Positions 24,539-33,319 of a stretch of DNA of 64,000 bases are shown piece by piece. Each line of letters opens with the position of its first letter. The stretch's first letter is position 1. Both the position numbers and the translations under genes were made by a program. This stretch comes from CAZHHM01 sp964532225. Its GTDB lineage: Bacteria; Margulisbacteria; WOR-1; JAKLHX01. The notes beneath the pieces were generated by a model. That model did not search any database and had not been told where the DNA came from. It worked only from the letters and a program-made list of their open reading frames with translations. Location: the NCBI GenBank assembly GCA_964532225.1, contig CAZHHM010000007.1, forward strand, positions 1-64,000, read 5' to 3'.

Positions 24539-24620
24539 TGCCGCGGGAGAGACTCGAACTCTCAAGCCGTTAGGCATACGCACCTCAAACGTACGTGTAT
24601 ACCAATTCCACCACCGCGGC
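24539..24620 (-). tRNA. tRNA-Leu (GAG)
   Basis: 82 bases on the minus strand. Acceptor GCCGCGG/CCGCGGC with discriminator A, anticodon stem TACGT/GCGTA, loop TTGAGGT giving GAG, long variable arm (GCC-TAAC-GGC) and T-arm GAGAG-TTCGAGT-CTCTC. CCA is not encoded. It lies just downstream of murF on the same strand. Confidence 0.93.
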
Positions 24621-24636
24621 AGATGTTTTTATTATA

Positions 24637-26025
24637 TCAGACGGACGGGCCGCCAAGTATGGCCGCGGCGACCTCTTCGAGGCGGAGCCCTCTGGATGCC
24701 TTGACCAGGACGGCGTCACCGGGAAGGAGAAAGTCCTTGAGGCCGGATATGGCCTTAGCGTTGTTCCAGAAATGAAAGGCCTTCTTTTGCGGGTCTTTTG
24801 CCATGGAGGACTCCGCAGAGCCTTTGCTGAACTTGCCTATATAAAAGGCGGCGTCTATCGACGAGCCGGCTATGAACTCGCCCATCTCGTCATGGTATTT
24901 TTTTGAAAGCGCGCCGAGCTCAAGCATATCGCCTACCACGGCTATGCGCCTTTTCGGCGGTTTGCCGTCATCCATCTTTATCCCGGCAAGGACCATGAGA
25001 GCTGCTTTCATGGAGTCAGGGTTGGCGTTGTACGCGTCGTTTATGACCTTTATCCCGTTGGCAGTGCTTATGCTCATCCTCATGCTTGACGGGCGGAACT
25101 TTGAAAGGCCCTTTACGATGTCCTTTGTCTTTATCCCCAGAGCGAGAGCGGCCCCCGCAGCGGCAAGAGCGTTGTACACATTGTGCCTGCCCGGAAGCGG
25201 GAGGGTTATCTTCGTCTTCTTGCCTTTATAGCTGAGGTCAAAAGAGATGCCTCCGTCGCTTTCGGTTATCTTTGTCGCTTTAATATCGGCCTTGTTATCG
25301 ATGCCGAAGGTAAGGCGCTCCGTCTTGCACAGTGCCTCGGCCAGCTTAAAATGCTTATCGTCGGCGTTAAGGACGGCGGTGCCGTTCCTCTTGAGGAACT
25401 TGAGGATCTCGCATTTTGCCAGAGCGATATTGGCCTCTGTCTTGAGCCTTTCGATATGCGCAAGACCGGTATTCGTTATCACGGCCACATCAGGCCTTGC
25501 GATAAAGGAGAGCAGTTCTATCTCTCCCTTGGCGTGCATTCCCATCTCGATAACGGCAAAAGCGTGCTTCTTTTCGAGTTTCAGCAGAGTAAGGGGGACG
25601 CCGATCTCGTTGTTGAAGTTCTCTTCGGTCTTAAGGGTGTTGCCGGCCTCCGAAAGGATCCCCGCTATCATGTCCTTTGTTGTCGTCTTGCCCGAGCTGC
25701 CGGTCACGCCGACAAGCTTGGGGTCGATCTTTACCCTGTAGGCCGCGGCAATATCCTGCATCGCCTTAAGAGTGTTGAAAACGCGTATGACGGGGACCTT
25801 TGTTTTGATGCTTATGTCTTTCGAGATGACAAGCCCTGCGGCGCCTTTTTCAAGCGCCATGTCCAGGAACTCATGTCCGTCGAACCTGACGCCCACAAGA
25901 GCTATGAACAGTTCGCCTTTTTTCAGCTTGCGGGAATCGGTGCATATCCCGGTGAACTTCGCTTCGGCTGCTTTATTGATAAGCTCGCCTTCGCTGGCCT
26001 TGATCACCTCGTCAAGCTTTAGCAT
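24637..26025 (-). CDS. murF: UDP-MurNAc-tripeptide:D-Ala-D-Ala ligase
   Basis: 462 residues. Mur ligase layout: N-terminal UDP-binding domain (CTDSRKLKKGELFIAL), ATPase centre with VTGSSGKTTTKDM (about 109-121) and NAYNANPDSMKAAL in the C-terminal half, the MurF-type version of the motif. It adds D-Ala-D-Ala to the peptidoglycan precursor in the cytoplasm. It follows rho by 6 bases; the other mur/ddl genes are not in this window. Confidence 0.95.
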   Translation of the reverse strand: MLKLDEVIKASEGELINKAAEAKFTGICTDSRKLKKGELFIALVGVRFDGHEFLDMALEKGAAGLVISKDISIKTKVPVIRVFNTLKAMQDIAAAYRVKIDPKLVGVTGSSGKTTTKDMIAGILSEAGNTLKTEENFNNEIGVPLTLLKLEKKHAFAVIEMGMHAKGEIELLSFIARPDVAVITNTGLAHIERLKTEANIALAKCEILKFLKRNGTAVLNADDKHFKLAEALCKTERLTFGIDNKADIKATKITESDGGISFDLSYKGKKTKITLPLPGRHNVYNALAAAGAALALGIKTKDIVKGLSKFRPSSMRMSISTANGIKVINDAYNANPDSMKAALMVLAGIKMDDGKPPKRRIAVVGDMLELGALSKKYHDEMGEFIAGSSIDAAFYIGKFSKGSAESSMAKDPQKKAFHFWNNAKAISGLKDFLLPGDAVLVKASRGLRLEEVAAAILGGPSV

Positions 26026-26031
26026 CTCTTC

Positions 26032-27276
26032 CTACTTGACGTCGGAGCTGTCAAGGAACTGCTTGTTCGACTTGAACTCTTTGAGCCTGTCGATAAGCTG
26101 TTCGGTGGCCTCGTTGCCTTCGAAGCTGTCGAGGACTTTCCTGAGTAGCCAGACCTTGCGGAGCTCGTCGTCTCCCAGAAGGAGCTCTTCTTTTCTCGTT
26201 CCGGACATCCTTACGTCCATGGCGGGGAATATCCTTCTGTCTGCGAGCTTCCTGTTGAGGTGAAGCTCCATGTTGCCTGTGCCTTTGAACTCTTCGTATA
26301 TGACGTCGTCCATCCTGCTGCCTGTCTCAACTAGTGCGGTAGCAAGGATGGTGAGAGAGCCTCCGCCTTCCATGTTCCTTGCCGCTCCGAAGAACCTTTT
26401 CGGCCTGTGAAGACAGGTCGGGTCAAGACCTCCTGACAGCGTCCTTCCTGAAGGAGGCGTTACCAGGTTGTAGGCCCTTGCCAGCCTTGTGATCGAATCA
26501 AGGAGGATGACTACGTTGTTGCCCGCCTCGACAAGCCTTTTCGCGCTTTCAAGCACAAGCTCGGCCACCCTGATATGGTTCTCAGGCGGTTCGTCGAAGG
26601 TGGAGCTGATCACTTCGCCCTTAACGGACCTTTCCATATCCGTGACCTCTTCAGGCCTTTCGTCGATGAGCAGCACCTTGATCTTGTATTCCGGGAAATT
26701 TACGGCGACGCTGTTGGCGATGTTCTTAAGAATAGTGGTCTTTCCTGCTTTCGGGGGAGAGACTATCATGCCCCTCTGACCGCAGCCGATAGGGGACATA
26801 AGGTCGATAAGTCTGGCGGCTATCGGACAGCCCTGATATTCAAGCGTAAGCCTCTGGTCAGGGAATATCGGGGTCAAGCCTTCGAACGGGACCCTTTCTC
26901 TTATCTTGTCGGGGTCGCAGCCGTTGACCGCTTCGATCTTTAACAAAGAGAAATACTTTTCTCCGTCTTTCGGAGGCCTTACCTGGCCCTGTACCGCGTC
27001 ACCGTTGGCAAGGTCGAACCTGCGGATCTGAGTTTGTGATACATATATATCGTCGGCGCTGGGCAGATATGTCTCGGTCCTTAAAAAGCCGTAACCTTCG
27101 GGAAGTATCTCAAGAACGCCTTTGGCGAAAATTAAGCCGTTGGATTCTGTCTTTGCCTCGAGGATCTTGAATATGAGGTCATGCTTCCTGAACGTACGGT
27201 AATTGGGGATCTTCAGCTCCTTCGCGATCTCGAACAGGTCGGGTATCGTCTTTTTCTGAAGCTCGGAAATATCCAT
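26032..27276 (-). CDS. rho: Transcription termination factor Rho
   Basis: 414 residues. N-terminal Rho_N helical domain (LFEIAKELKIPNYRTFRKHD), cold-shock-like RNA-binding domain (GVLEILPEGYGFLR), Walker A PPKAGKTT near 175, VLLIDERPEEVTDM, the Q-loop region and the R-loop. Compact form without a large N-terminal insertion. Preceded by AAGGAGGAG. Its presence suits an operon architecture with few intrinsic terminators. Confidence 0.97.
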   Translation of the reverse strand: MDISELQKKTIPDLFEIAKELKIPNYRTFRKHDLIFKILEAKTESNGLIFAKGVLEILPEGYGFLRTETYLPSADDIYVSQTQIRRFDLANGDAVQGQVRPPKDGEKYFSLLKIEAVNGCDPDKIRERVPFEGLTPIFPDQRLTLEYQGCPIAARLIDLMSPIGCGQRGMIVSPPKAGKTTILKNIANSVAVNFPEYKIKVLLIDERPEEVTDMERSVKGEVISSTFDEPPENHIRVAELVLESAKRLVEAGNNVVILLDSITRLARAYNLVTPPSGRTLSGGLDPTCLHRPKRFFGAARNMEGGGSLTILATALVETGSRMDDVIYEEFKGTGNMELHLNRKLADRRIFPAMDVRMSGTRKEELLLGDDELRKVWLLRKVLDSFEGNEATEQLIDRLKEFKSNKQFLDSSDVK

Positions 27277-27447
27277 CTAAACTCCTCCTTTTCGGGCTTT
27301 TTCAGTTGTTGCTATGGTATTTGTGTGAAAAGCTCATTTTGGGAAAACTTTGAAAAATTGGTCGCGACACATGATGTGTGGCTATCCAAATATCAGAATA
27401 CTATGGCAGTTTTGCTTTGTCAATGGTAGGAAAGCAGAGCAAGCCGG

Positions 27448-27475
27448 TGAAATCTTTATCCTGTCCGGACGATAA
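27448..27475 (+). promoter_or_regulatory. Sigma-28-type promoter of the 27514 gene
   Basis: TGAAATCT (27448-27455), 11 bases, GGACGATAA (27467-27475). The leader to the ATG is about 30 bases and includes the Shine-Dalgarno GAGGGAGGA. Confidence 0.75.
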
Positions 27476-27513
27476 ATATACAAGGGTCCCCTGAACATGA
27501 GGGAGGAAAAGGC

Positions 27514-28572
27514 ATGAGCTCCGTCAAATTACAGCTTTTGGTCCGGACAATGTTCCCGATATCTGAATGGGCGGATACGAATAAGGACAATAAGGTACAG
27601 ACAGAGGAACTTATCCCGAACAAATACGCCGATGAAGGCCTCAGAGCGATGATACAGAGGACCATTGATGACAGTTACAGACCTTTGCTGCGGACTATCG
27701 ATAAGAACAGGGACGGGCTCTCGGAGAAAGAGATCCTTTCTTATATGTCCTCCCCGAAACTGGGGAGTATCGACAAGGTGAACCTTGACGGTGTATTAAG
27801 TGATCTTGTAAAGACCGGCACAAGCAAGGTAAAGGGTATTCCTCTGATGTTTGTTGATGCGCAAAGAGTTCCACAAAAGCTGAAGGCTGTGCTGTCCGGA
27901 CACATTTTGGATCTTGCAAGAATGGGCGGTTCCGCCGGCCATGTTGGCCTGTCCTATTCTGACGGAAAGTTCGGCGGTCCGACAATTGACGGCAGCAAGA
28001 AGTATGGTGTTGTCATTGTAAGCCCGGCCGTAATGGACAGGCTGAAACAAGGCCCTGAAATGAGGGAGATCATAAAGAATATCGTGCTTTACCACGAAAT
28101 GGTGCATCTCAAGCAGTATTTTTCGGGAAGAGAGGATAAGGCAGGGGCTTTGTTCTATTTGCTTGCGGTTATCGCAGCCGACAATCCCAAAATGATGGAC
28201 ATGAACATGCTGAAACAGATCTCTCATGATACCGAAGAGGCTCTTTCCGAGCTGGAAGCATACAGGCTAACGCTCATTAAGGCGTCAAAGATGAAGGTCG
28301 ATAACGAAGGGCTTTTGAATGCATGCAGGGAAACGAACCGGAGATTCCTTAATCTGAATGAAATTATTAATGCTTACAGAAATGTTTTCAAGCTGCAGGA
28401 TATTGCCGGCCACTATGAAAAGGAAAAAGAGATGGCCTTCAGCAAAAAAGACGCAGAAAAGCTGAACCTTTGGCTGGAAAAGATACCTGAAGCCGATATG
28501 TTCAAAAAAATGAATCTCAGGCTGTACCCGGACCTTACTAACGAAAAGAAGAAAGAGATATTCGGGAAATAG
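27514..28572 (+). CDS. EF-hand protein with HExxH metalloprotease-like motif
   Basis: 352 residues, no signal peptide. Two Ca-binding-loop-like segments lie at about 21-32 (DTNKDNKVQTEE) and 63-74 (DKNRDGLSEKEI, one residue short of a canonical loop). The centre has VLYHEMVHLKQ with HEMVH at 194-198, a zincin motif; Glu in EALSELEAYRL about 50 residues on could be the third zinc ligand. Overall family not recognised. A FliA-type promoter precedes it. It may be a Ca-dependent peptidase, possibly an exported one; both are inference. Confidence 0.65.
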   Translation: MSSVKLQLLVRTMFPISEWADTNKDNKVQTEELIPNKYADEGLRAMIQRTIDDSYRPLLRTIDKNRDGLSEKEILSYMSSPKLGSIDKVNLDGVLSDLVKTGTSKVKGIPLMFVDAQRVPQKLKAVLSGHILDLARMGGSAGHVGLSYSDGKFGGPTIDGSKKYGVVIVSPAVMDRLKQGPEMREIIKNIVLYHEMVHLKQYFSGREDKAGALFYLLAVIAADNPKMMDMNMLKQISHDTEEALSELEAYRLTLIKASKMKVDNEGLLNACRETNRRFLNLNEIINAYRNVFKLQDIAGHYEKEKEMAFSKKDAEKLNLWLEKIPEADMFKKMNLRLYPDLTNEKKKEIFGK

Positions 28573-28585
28573 GCCGCGGAGGAAA

Positions 28586-28594
28586 TGGTATAAT
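28586..28594 (+). promoter_or_regulatory. Extended -10 promoter of the leucine leader
   Basis: TGG-TATAAT (28586-28594) with no recognisable -35. The leader-peptide ATG is 6 bases downstream, so the peptide would be translated from the very 5' end of the mRNA. Confidence 0.6.
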
Positions 28595-28600
28595 AAGAAC

Positions 28601-28672
28601 ATGACAAGTTATTCCGCAAACAAAGGACTGCTCCTAAGCCTTAGTCTCCTTTCCCTTACGGGGAAGGCCTAA
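28601..28672 (+). CDS. leuL: Leucine-rich leader peptide of the leu attenuator
   Basis: 23 codons with seven Leu: three in a row at 10-12, then 14, 16, 17 and 19, using CTG, CTC, CTA and CTT codons. The density and its place between a promoter and an intrinsic terminator ahead of leuA are those of a classic attenuation leader peptide. Too short for routine gene calling. Confidence 0.85.
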   Translation: MTSYSANKGLLLSLSLLSLTGKA

Positions 28673-28751
28673 GCGGGAGTGCTTTTTCAGCCGGAATAAC
28701 TTAACGAAACAGTCCAAAGCCACCGCTTCAAGGGAAGACCGGTGGTTTTTT
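28606..28751 (+). promoter_or_regulatory. Leucine attenuator: alternative stems and terminator
   Basis: The terminator is CCACCG (28720-28725) with CGGTGG (28740-28745), an inner CTTC/GAAG extension and six T. Upstream, AAGTTATTCCG (28606-28616) pairs perfectly with CGGAATAACTT (28692-28702), GGACTG (28625-28630) with CAGTCC (28710-28715), and a hairpin forms inside the leader peptide (CTTAG/CTAAG, TTCCC/GGGAA). A ribosome stalled on the Leu codons would disturb these stems and change terminator formation. No T-box or tRNA-binding motif is seen. Confidence 0.75.
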
Positions 28752-28811
28752 CATTTTTAAGGATCACCGGACTTCTCAAAACAAGAAGCGCTGGCAGAAA
28801 GGTGATCAAAA

Positions 28812-30772
28812 ATGAAAAGTATGGATGCCTCAAAATACCGTCCCTATCCGGCTGTTGATATACCCGGACGCACCTGGCCCGACAAGGTAATCTCCAAAGC
28901 TCCCGTGTGGGTTAGCGTCGACCTGCGCGACGGCAACCAGGCACTGCCTTCACCCATGAACGTAGAGAACAAGCTGAAGATGTTCAAGATGCTGGTGGAC
29001 ATAGGATTTAAAGAGATAGAGGTCGCTTTTCCGTCGGCATCGCAGGTCGATTTCGACTTCGTAAGAACATTGATCGAGGGCGGGCATATACCCGATGACG
29101 TGACGATACAGGTCCTGACACAGGCAAGAGAACATCTGATACGCAGGACATTTGAGTCATTGAAAGGCGTGAAGAACGCTATCGTCCATATGTACAATTC
29201 AACATCAACGGCACAAAGGAAGATCGTTTTTAATTCCGATAAAGCCGGCATTACAAGGATCGCCGTGGATGCTGCCGCTTTGATGGTCGAATTACGCAAA
29301 GGGATGGCCGGTTCCAACATCCGCTTCGAGTATTCGCCCGAAAGTTTCACGGGAACTGAAATTGAATACGCTATGGAAATAGTAGAAGCTGTGAAAGCCG
29401 TCTGGAAACCGACTGTGGAAGACAAAATGATAGTGAACCTGCCGTCAACGGTAGAAATGAGCACTCCGAACGTTTTTGCGGACAGAGTGGAGTGGTTCAT
29501 TCGCAACATTACCGGCAAAGAAAGCGTTATCCTGAGCGCTCATCCGCACAACGACAGAGGAACAGCAGTTGCAACAGGGGAGCTGGCCGTGATGGCGGGA
29601 GCGGAGAGAGTTGAAGGCTCTCTGTTCGGCAACGGAGAGCGCACAGGCAACATGGATATTATCACTATGGCTCTGAATATGTTCAGCCGAGGTGTGGGTC
29701 CGGAACTGGACTTTTCAAATATCGATAAGGTCGTAGAGATCTACAAAGAAACGACAGGCATGGAGGTCCATCCGAGACAGCCGTACGCGGGAGAGCTGGT
29801 GTATACGGCGTTCTCGGGGTCGCATCAGGATGCGATAAATAAGGGGATGAGGTTTATGGAGCAGAAGAGGGGAAGAGAGGAAGAGGGGAAGTTGGTTAGT
29901 TGGTTAGAGGGAAAGGGGGAGAGAGAGGAAGAGGGGAAGTTGGTTAGTTGGTTAGANNNNNNNNNNNNNNNNNNNNNNNNNNNNNNNNNNNNNNNNNNNN
30001 NNNNNNNNNNNNNNNNNNNNNNNNNNNNNNNNNNNNNNNNNNNNNNNNNNNNNNNNGGTTAGAGGGAAAGGGGGAGAGAGAGGAAGAGGGGAAGTTGGTT
30101 AGTTGGTTAGATGGGAAGGGGGAGAGAGGGGAAGAGGGGAGGTCAAATGATAACAAACTTTCCGACTTCTCAACTTCTTCACTTTTTTGGGAGGTGCCGT
30201 ATTTGCCGATAGATCCGAAGGATGTCGGGAGAAGCTATGAGGGAGTGATACGTATCAACAGTCAGTCGGGCAAGGGAGGGGCAGCTTTCATACTGGAAAA
30301 GGAGTGGGGCTTCCGTATCCCTAAGGCCATGCAGCCGTCCGTTGGTTCCGCCGTGCAGAAGATGACCGAAGAAAAGGGAAGGGAGCTGACCAGCGAAGAG
30401 GTAAGAGGTTGTTTTGGCCGCGGTTTCCTGGCTGTGAAAGGAAAATACGAACTGAAAGAGTACTCCGAGAGCACCGGAAATGAGAGTTCAGTAGTTAAAG
30501 CCGTGATCAACGACGAGAGCTCTGACATAAGCATCGAGGCGGAAGGCAACGGACCTGTCGCGGCTTTCGTGCACGGCCTGAACAGGCACTTCTCAACTCC
30601 AGTAGAGATAGTTATGTACGAGGAGCATGCTTTGTCGGCAGGCGCTGACGCCGAAGCTGCAGCTTATATCGGGTTGAAGCAGGGTGATGTGAAAGCTTTC
30701 GGCGCGGGAGTAGATGCCAATATCAGCAGGGCTTCTGTCAAAGCGGTCATGAATGCTTTAAATAACTTATAA
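28812..30772 (+). CDS. leuA: 2-isopropylmalate synthase, long (LeuA2-like) form, interrupted by N gap
   Basis: N-terminal HMGL-like barrel (VSVDLRDGNQALPSPM, ESVILSAHPHNDRGTA, GSLFGNGERTGN), then WEVPYLPIDPKDVGR and the C-terminal LeuA regulatory domain ending at 30772. It condenses acetyl-CoA and 2-oxoisovalerate. Between DAINKGMRFMEQK and FWEVPYL sits a non-conserved run of 16-residue repeats (EGKLVSWL-EGKGEREE) crossing 100 N (29957-30056). The two halves are in different frames only because 100 N is a placeholder; a gap of 41 + 48k bases keeps both the repeat phase and the frame. Controlled by the attenuator upstream. Confidence 0.9.
29872..30150 (+). repeat. 48-bp minisatellite inside leuA with assembly gap
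   Basis: Purine-rich unit of 48 bp containing GAAGTTGGTTAGTTGGTTAG, then AGGGAAAGGGGGAGAGAGAG. At least three units are visible around the N run at 29957-30056. The unit length is a multiple of three, so copy number can vary without breaking leuA. The GTTGGTTAG words also occur in the repeats at 59408-61016. Confidence 0.85.
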
Positions 30773-30792
30773 TAAGATAAAGGAGCTCAGCA

Positions 30793-31368
30793 ATGCATCA
30801 TGTATTCGATCCTCAAAATATGGCCAGGCTCGATTCGCCTGAAAGAAAGAAGGCGCTTCCCGCGCATGAGATCCTTACTGCGAACGATCTTAAAGAAGGG
30901 GATGTATTTCTTGATATTGGTGCCGGCACGGGATTCTTTGCTCTTCCGGCTGCTGAGATAGTGGGGCAAAAGGGCTCTGTTATCGCCGCGGATATTTCAA
31001 AGGAAATGCTTGCCGAGACGATGAGGAGGGCGGGAGAAGCTTCTTTAAGCAACATTAAACCTCTTCAGCTTGACGGGAAAAAGATCGGTCTTGCCGACAA
31101 GAGCGTTGATTTTGTGCTTCTCTCGGCAGTACTTCACGAGATACCGGACAAACAGGGAATTGCTGCGGAGATATCACGTGTCCTTCGTGACAAAGGAAGC
31201 GTTCTTGTCGTCGAGTGGCAGAAAAAAGAGACGGAGAAAGGACCGGACATAAAAGACAGGATAGGAAGACCGGAGACGGAGGACTTGTTCAAAAAATCCG
31301 GGCTGTCAATTCTTCGTTCGGAAGACATTAATAATGAGCATTATGTGGTGAGGGCGGGGAGGGGATAG
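30793..31368 (+). CDS. Class I SAM-dependent methyltransferase
   Basis: 191 residues, preceded by AAAGGAGCT. SAM-binding motif VFLDIGAGTGFFALPAAEI near residue 38, then VIAADISKEMLAE and DFVLLSAVLHEIPDK. This is a UbiE/Methyltransf_11-type small-molecule methyltransferase; the substrate cannot be told. It follows leuA by 20 bases and may be co-transcribed. Confidence 0.82.
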   Translation: MHHVFDPQNMARLDSPERKKALPAHEILTANDLKEGDVFLDIGAGTGFFALPAAEIVGQKGSVIAADISKEMLAETMRRAGEASLSNIKPLQLDGKKIGLADKSVDFVLLSAVLHEIPDKQGIAAEISRVLRDKGSVLVVEWQKKETEKGPDIKDRIGRPETEDLFKKSGLSILRSEDINNEHYVVRAGRG

Positions 31369-31460
31369 AGAGATATTCGATTAGATGGTGAGGAGGGCAG
31401 TATTTAAGAGGAGGGTATTTTAAATTATTGAAAGAGACTATGAGTAAGATGTTTGTGTTT

Positions 31461-32018
31461 TTATTTGCGTATATATTCTTGAATCTTTGTTAGGGAGTAT
31501 TTTATTCCTTTAAGTTCCTCATGGATCGGATCTGGATCAGACTGACTTCCAAGGTAAGAGGACAAATCTATTGTTGTTGATTCGTTGAAATGTTTTCCGG
31601 CCCAATTATATTTGGCAGTAACAACAAAAGATTTAGGTGTTTTGGATATATCAGCTTTTTTATCGAATATAACAAAAGATTGGGCAAGCGCGAATACAAT
31701 TTCTGAATTTGCCGGAAAATCAGGGATGGTGTTGTTAAAGCAAGGAAACGATTTAAGGTTGTCTTCCGGATTATTTACGCCATACTGAAAGAAATCTCTG
31801 TCAACGCTTAATTTTAGAGTGCTCGCAGAGTTTTTCCCATGATTCTTAATTCTTAAATAGATAATTATTGATCCGGAAGGTATAAAAGCACTAACTAAAA
31901 CATATGGCCTTAGAATAGATTCGTTTTGCTTCCTCATTTCTCTAACGGTATAAATGTTTGAAATAAGAATAAAGAAAGTAAGGAAAGCATAAATGCTAGT
32001 AATAAACTCAATGCTCAA
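31461..32018 (-). CDS. Membrane-anchored protein of the AT-rich island
   Basis: 185 residues with a TTG start and GAGGA upstream. One N-terminal membrane helix (ITSIYAFLTFFILISNIY), then a domain of about 130 residues with alternating hydrophobic strands (YVLVSAFIPSGSIIIYLRI) that may be Ig-like. No family recognised. Strongly AT-rich, last gene of the island operon, downstream of a restriction-enzyme fragment. Confidence 0.55.
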   Translation of the reverse strand: MSIEFITSIYAFLTFFILISNIYTVREMRKQNESILRPYVLVSAFIPSGSIIIYLRIKNHGKNSASTLKLSVDRDFFQYGVNNPEDNLKSFPCFNNTIPDFPANSEIVFALAQSFVIFDKKADISKTPKSFVVTAKYNWAGKHFNESTTIDLSSYLGSQSDPDPIHEELKGIKYSLTKIQEYIRK

Positions 32019-32045
32019 TTCGATTTTTCCTCTATTATATTTATT

Positions 32046-32207
32046 TCACAAGTATCTAGCCCAATCAACACCCCCTCCAAGTGCTTTAAAGAAAGGGTCG
32101 ATAAATTCTCCTCTCAACTGAGTCTCGTTGTATTTGCCAGACTTATATTTATCTTTATGGCGATTAAAGCGTTCGATTGAATCAAGTATTTCTTTAGGTG
32201 TAGACAA
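32046..32207 (-). pseudogene. N-terminal fragment of a type IIG/PglX-like R-M enzyme
   Basis: A 53-codon frame reads ..IERFNRHKDKYKSGKYNE, TQLRGEFIDPFFKALG.. and stops soon after. This 'F-x-R-N/H-x-D-x-Y-K-S-x-x-Y-N-E-x-Q-L-R-x-EF-I-DPFF-x-ALGW' pattern is the standard opening of large Eco57I-type restriction-methylase proteins of about 1000 residues; only the opening remains. It begins 3 bases after the stop of the MBL gene. It marks the region as a former or rearranged defence locus. Confidence 0.7.
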
Positions 32208-32209
32208 AA

Positions 32210-33310
32210 CTATTTCTCCAATTTCTTTAATAGCACTTCCGGATCACTACTTGTGGAAATCATGGGATACCCTCCAGTTCCTTCAAAAACAACAAGTATG
32301 TGTCCACAATTTGCGGTGTTTAAAGAATGTCTCTTTTCTGTGCCTTTATCTGTTTTAAAGTTAATTCCTGTGCTTCCTTTTTCTGACTGGTATCTACTAT
32401 CTATTGTTCCGTCATTTTCGGTTTCATGTTTCTTTTCTGAAATTATTACAATATCTGGTTTTCCTCCCTTAATGCTTTTATATAAATCTTCGGAATACCC
32501 TGATTCCAGCCCATGATGAGGTGCAATTAAAATGGAAAGGCCAAATGTGCTTAATAATGATTTTAAGGATGGTTGGTTGCTAGAGACAACATGCCAGTTT
32601 GGATTTTTTGCTGTTTTAGTATTTTCGAAACATGTATATCGCTTTTCCGAACCTTCTTCTTCATTAAGAATACATTGTAATGCGTCAGGAGTAATATCGC
32701 CCGGAATTAACAATGTATGAATTCCATGTCTATAATAAATGACTAAACTGGTTCCATTTCCGTAATCATTATCATTGCTCTCATGGATTTTATCAACGAT
32801 GGGAGGCCTTACATAATATAGCCCATATTCAAGATTAGGTATTGATCTGGCTGAATCATAACAGATTGTTTGTAGTGGTAATGACCGCCCCTTATATATC
32901 TCTTTGTATGCTGTGACTAATTCGTCGCTTCCATCTGGATTAATTATTCTGTCCCAGTCAAGATTTTCAGAAGTCGATCCTTCAGGAGTTTTATCATGTG
33001 GGCAAGTATGTAGGGATGAATAAAACGCAGATTTTCCTTGAGTGGTAGGTAATAATTGCTTTATTTCAGATATGTGATCAGCATGAGGGTGAGATATTAT
33101 TGTTTGTGCTACTTTGCATTCTTTATATTTATCAAGGTAAGGAATGATATTCTTCTTAAGAAATTCGCAAGGGCTAAAATCTTCTGTGCTACCAAAATCG
33201 TACATTATTCCTTGATTTAATCCGGTTCGAATAAAAACACTTAATCCTCTTCCTGTGTCAAAAACCCAAATATGACTCTTTAATGATTTTGGCCAAGAAG
33301 GTGACATCAT
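32210..33310 (-). CDS. ComEC-type metallo-beta-lactamase-fold protein (2)
   Basis: 366 residues, soluble, ATGATG start with AAGGAGA upstream. MBL-fold metal ligands are visible: ISHPHADH (HxHxDH), the Asp in LLIPGD and APHHG, in the order of the ComEC/Rec2 C-terminal hydrolase domain, which degrades DNA in competence. There is no competence membrane domain. It lies 9 bases after a second MBL gene. AT-rich. Nuclease or phosphodiesterase activity is the best guess. Confidence 0.72.
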   Translation of the reverse strand: MMSPSWPKSLKSHIWVFDTGRGLSVFIRTGLNQGIMYDFGSTEDFSPCEFLKKNIIPYLDKYKECKVAQTIISHPHADHISEIKQLLPTTQGKSAFYSSLHTCPHDKTPEGSTSENLDWDRIINPDGSDELVTAYKEIYKGRSLPLQTICYDSARSIPNLEYGLYYVRPPIVDKIHESNDNDYGNGTSLVIYYRHGIHTLLIPGDITPDALQCILNEEEGSEKRYTCFENTKTAKNPNWHVVSSNQPSLKSLLSTFGLSILIAPHHGLESGYSEDLYKSIKGGKPDIVIISEKKHETENDGTIDSRYQSEKGSTGINFKTDKGTEKRHSLNTANCGHILVVFEGTGGYPMISTSSDPEVLLKKLEK

Positions 33311-33319
33311 TAAATCTCC

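Noticed and set aside
24381..24540. CRISPR array
   Set aside because: The repeats here are REP-like and tRNA-derived, unequal in length and spacing; no regularly spaced repeats or cas genes occur in the window.
28573..28811. T-box riboswitch ahead of leuA
   Set aside because: No T-box sequence, no specifier-loop arrangement and no AG bulge; a Leu-rich leader peptide explains the element.
28812..30772. leuA as a frameshifted pseudogene
   Set aside because: The frame change is produced only by the 100-N placeholder; repeat phase and frame agree on a different gap length.
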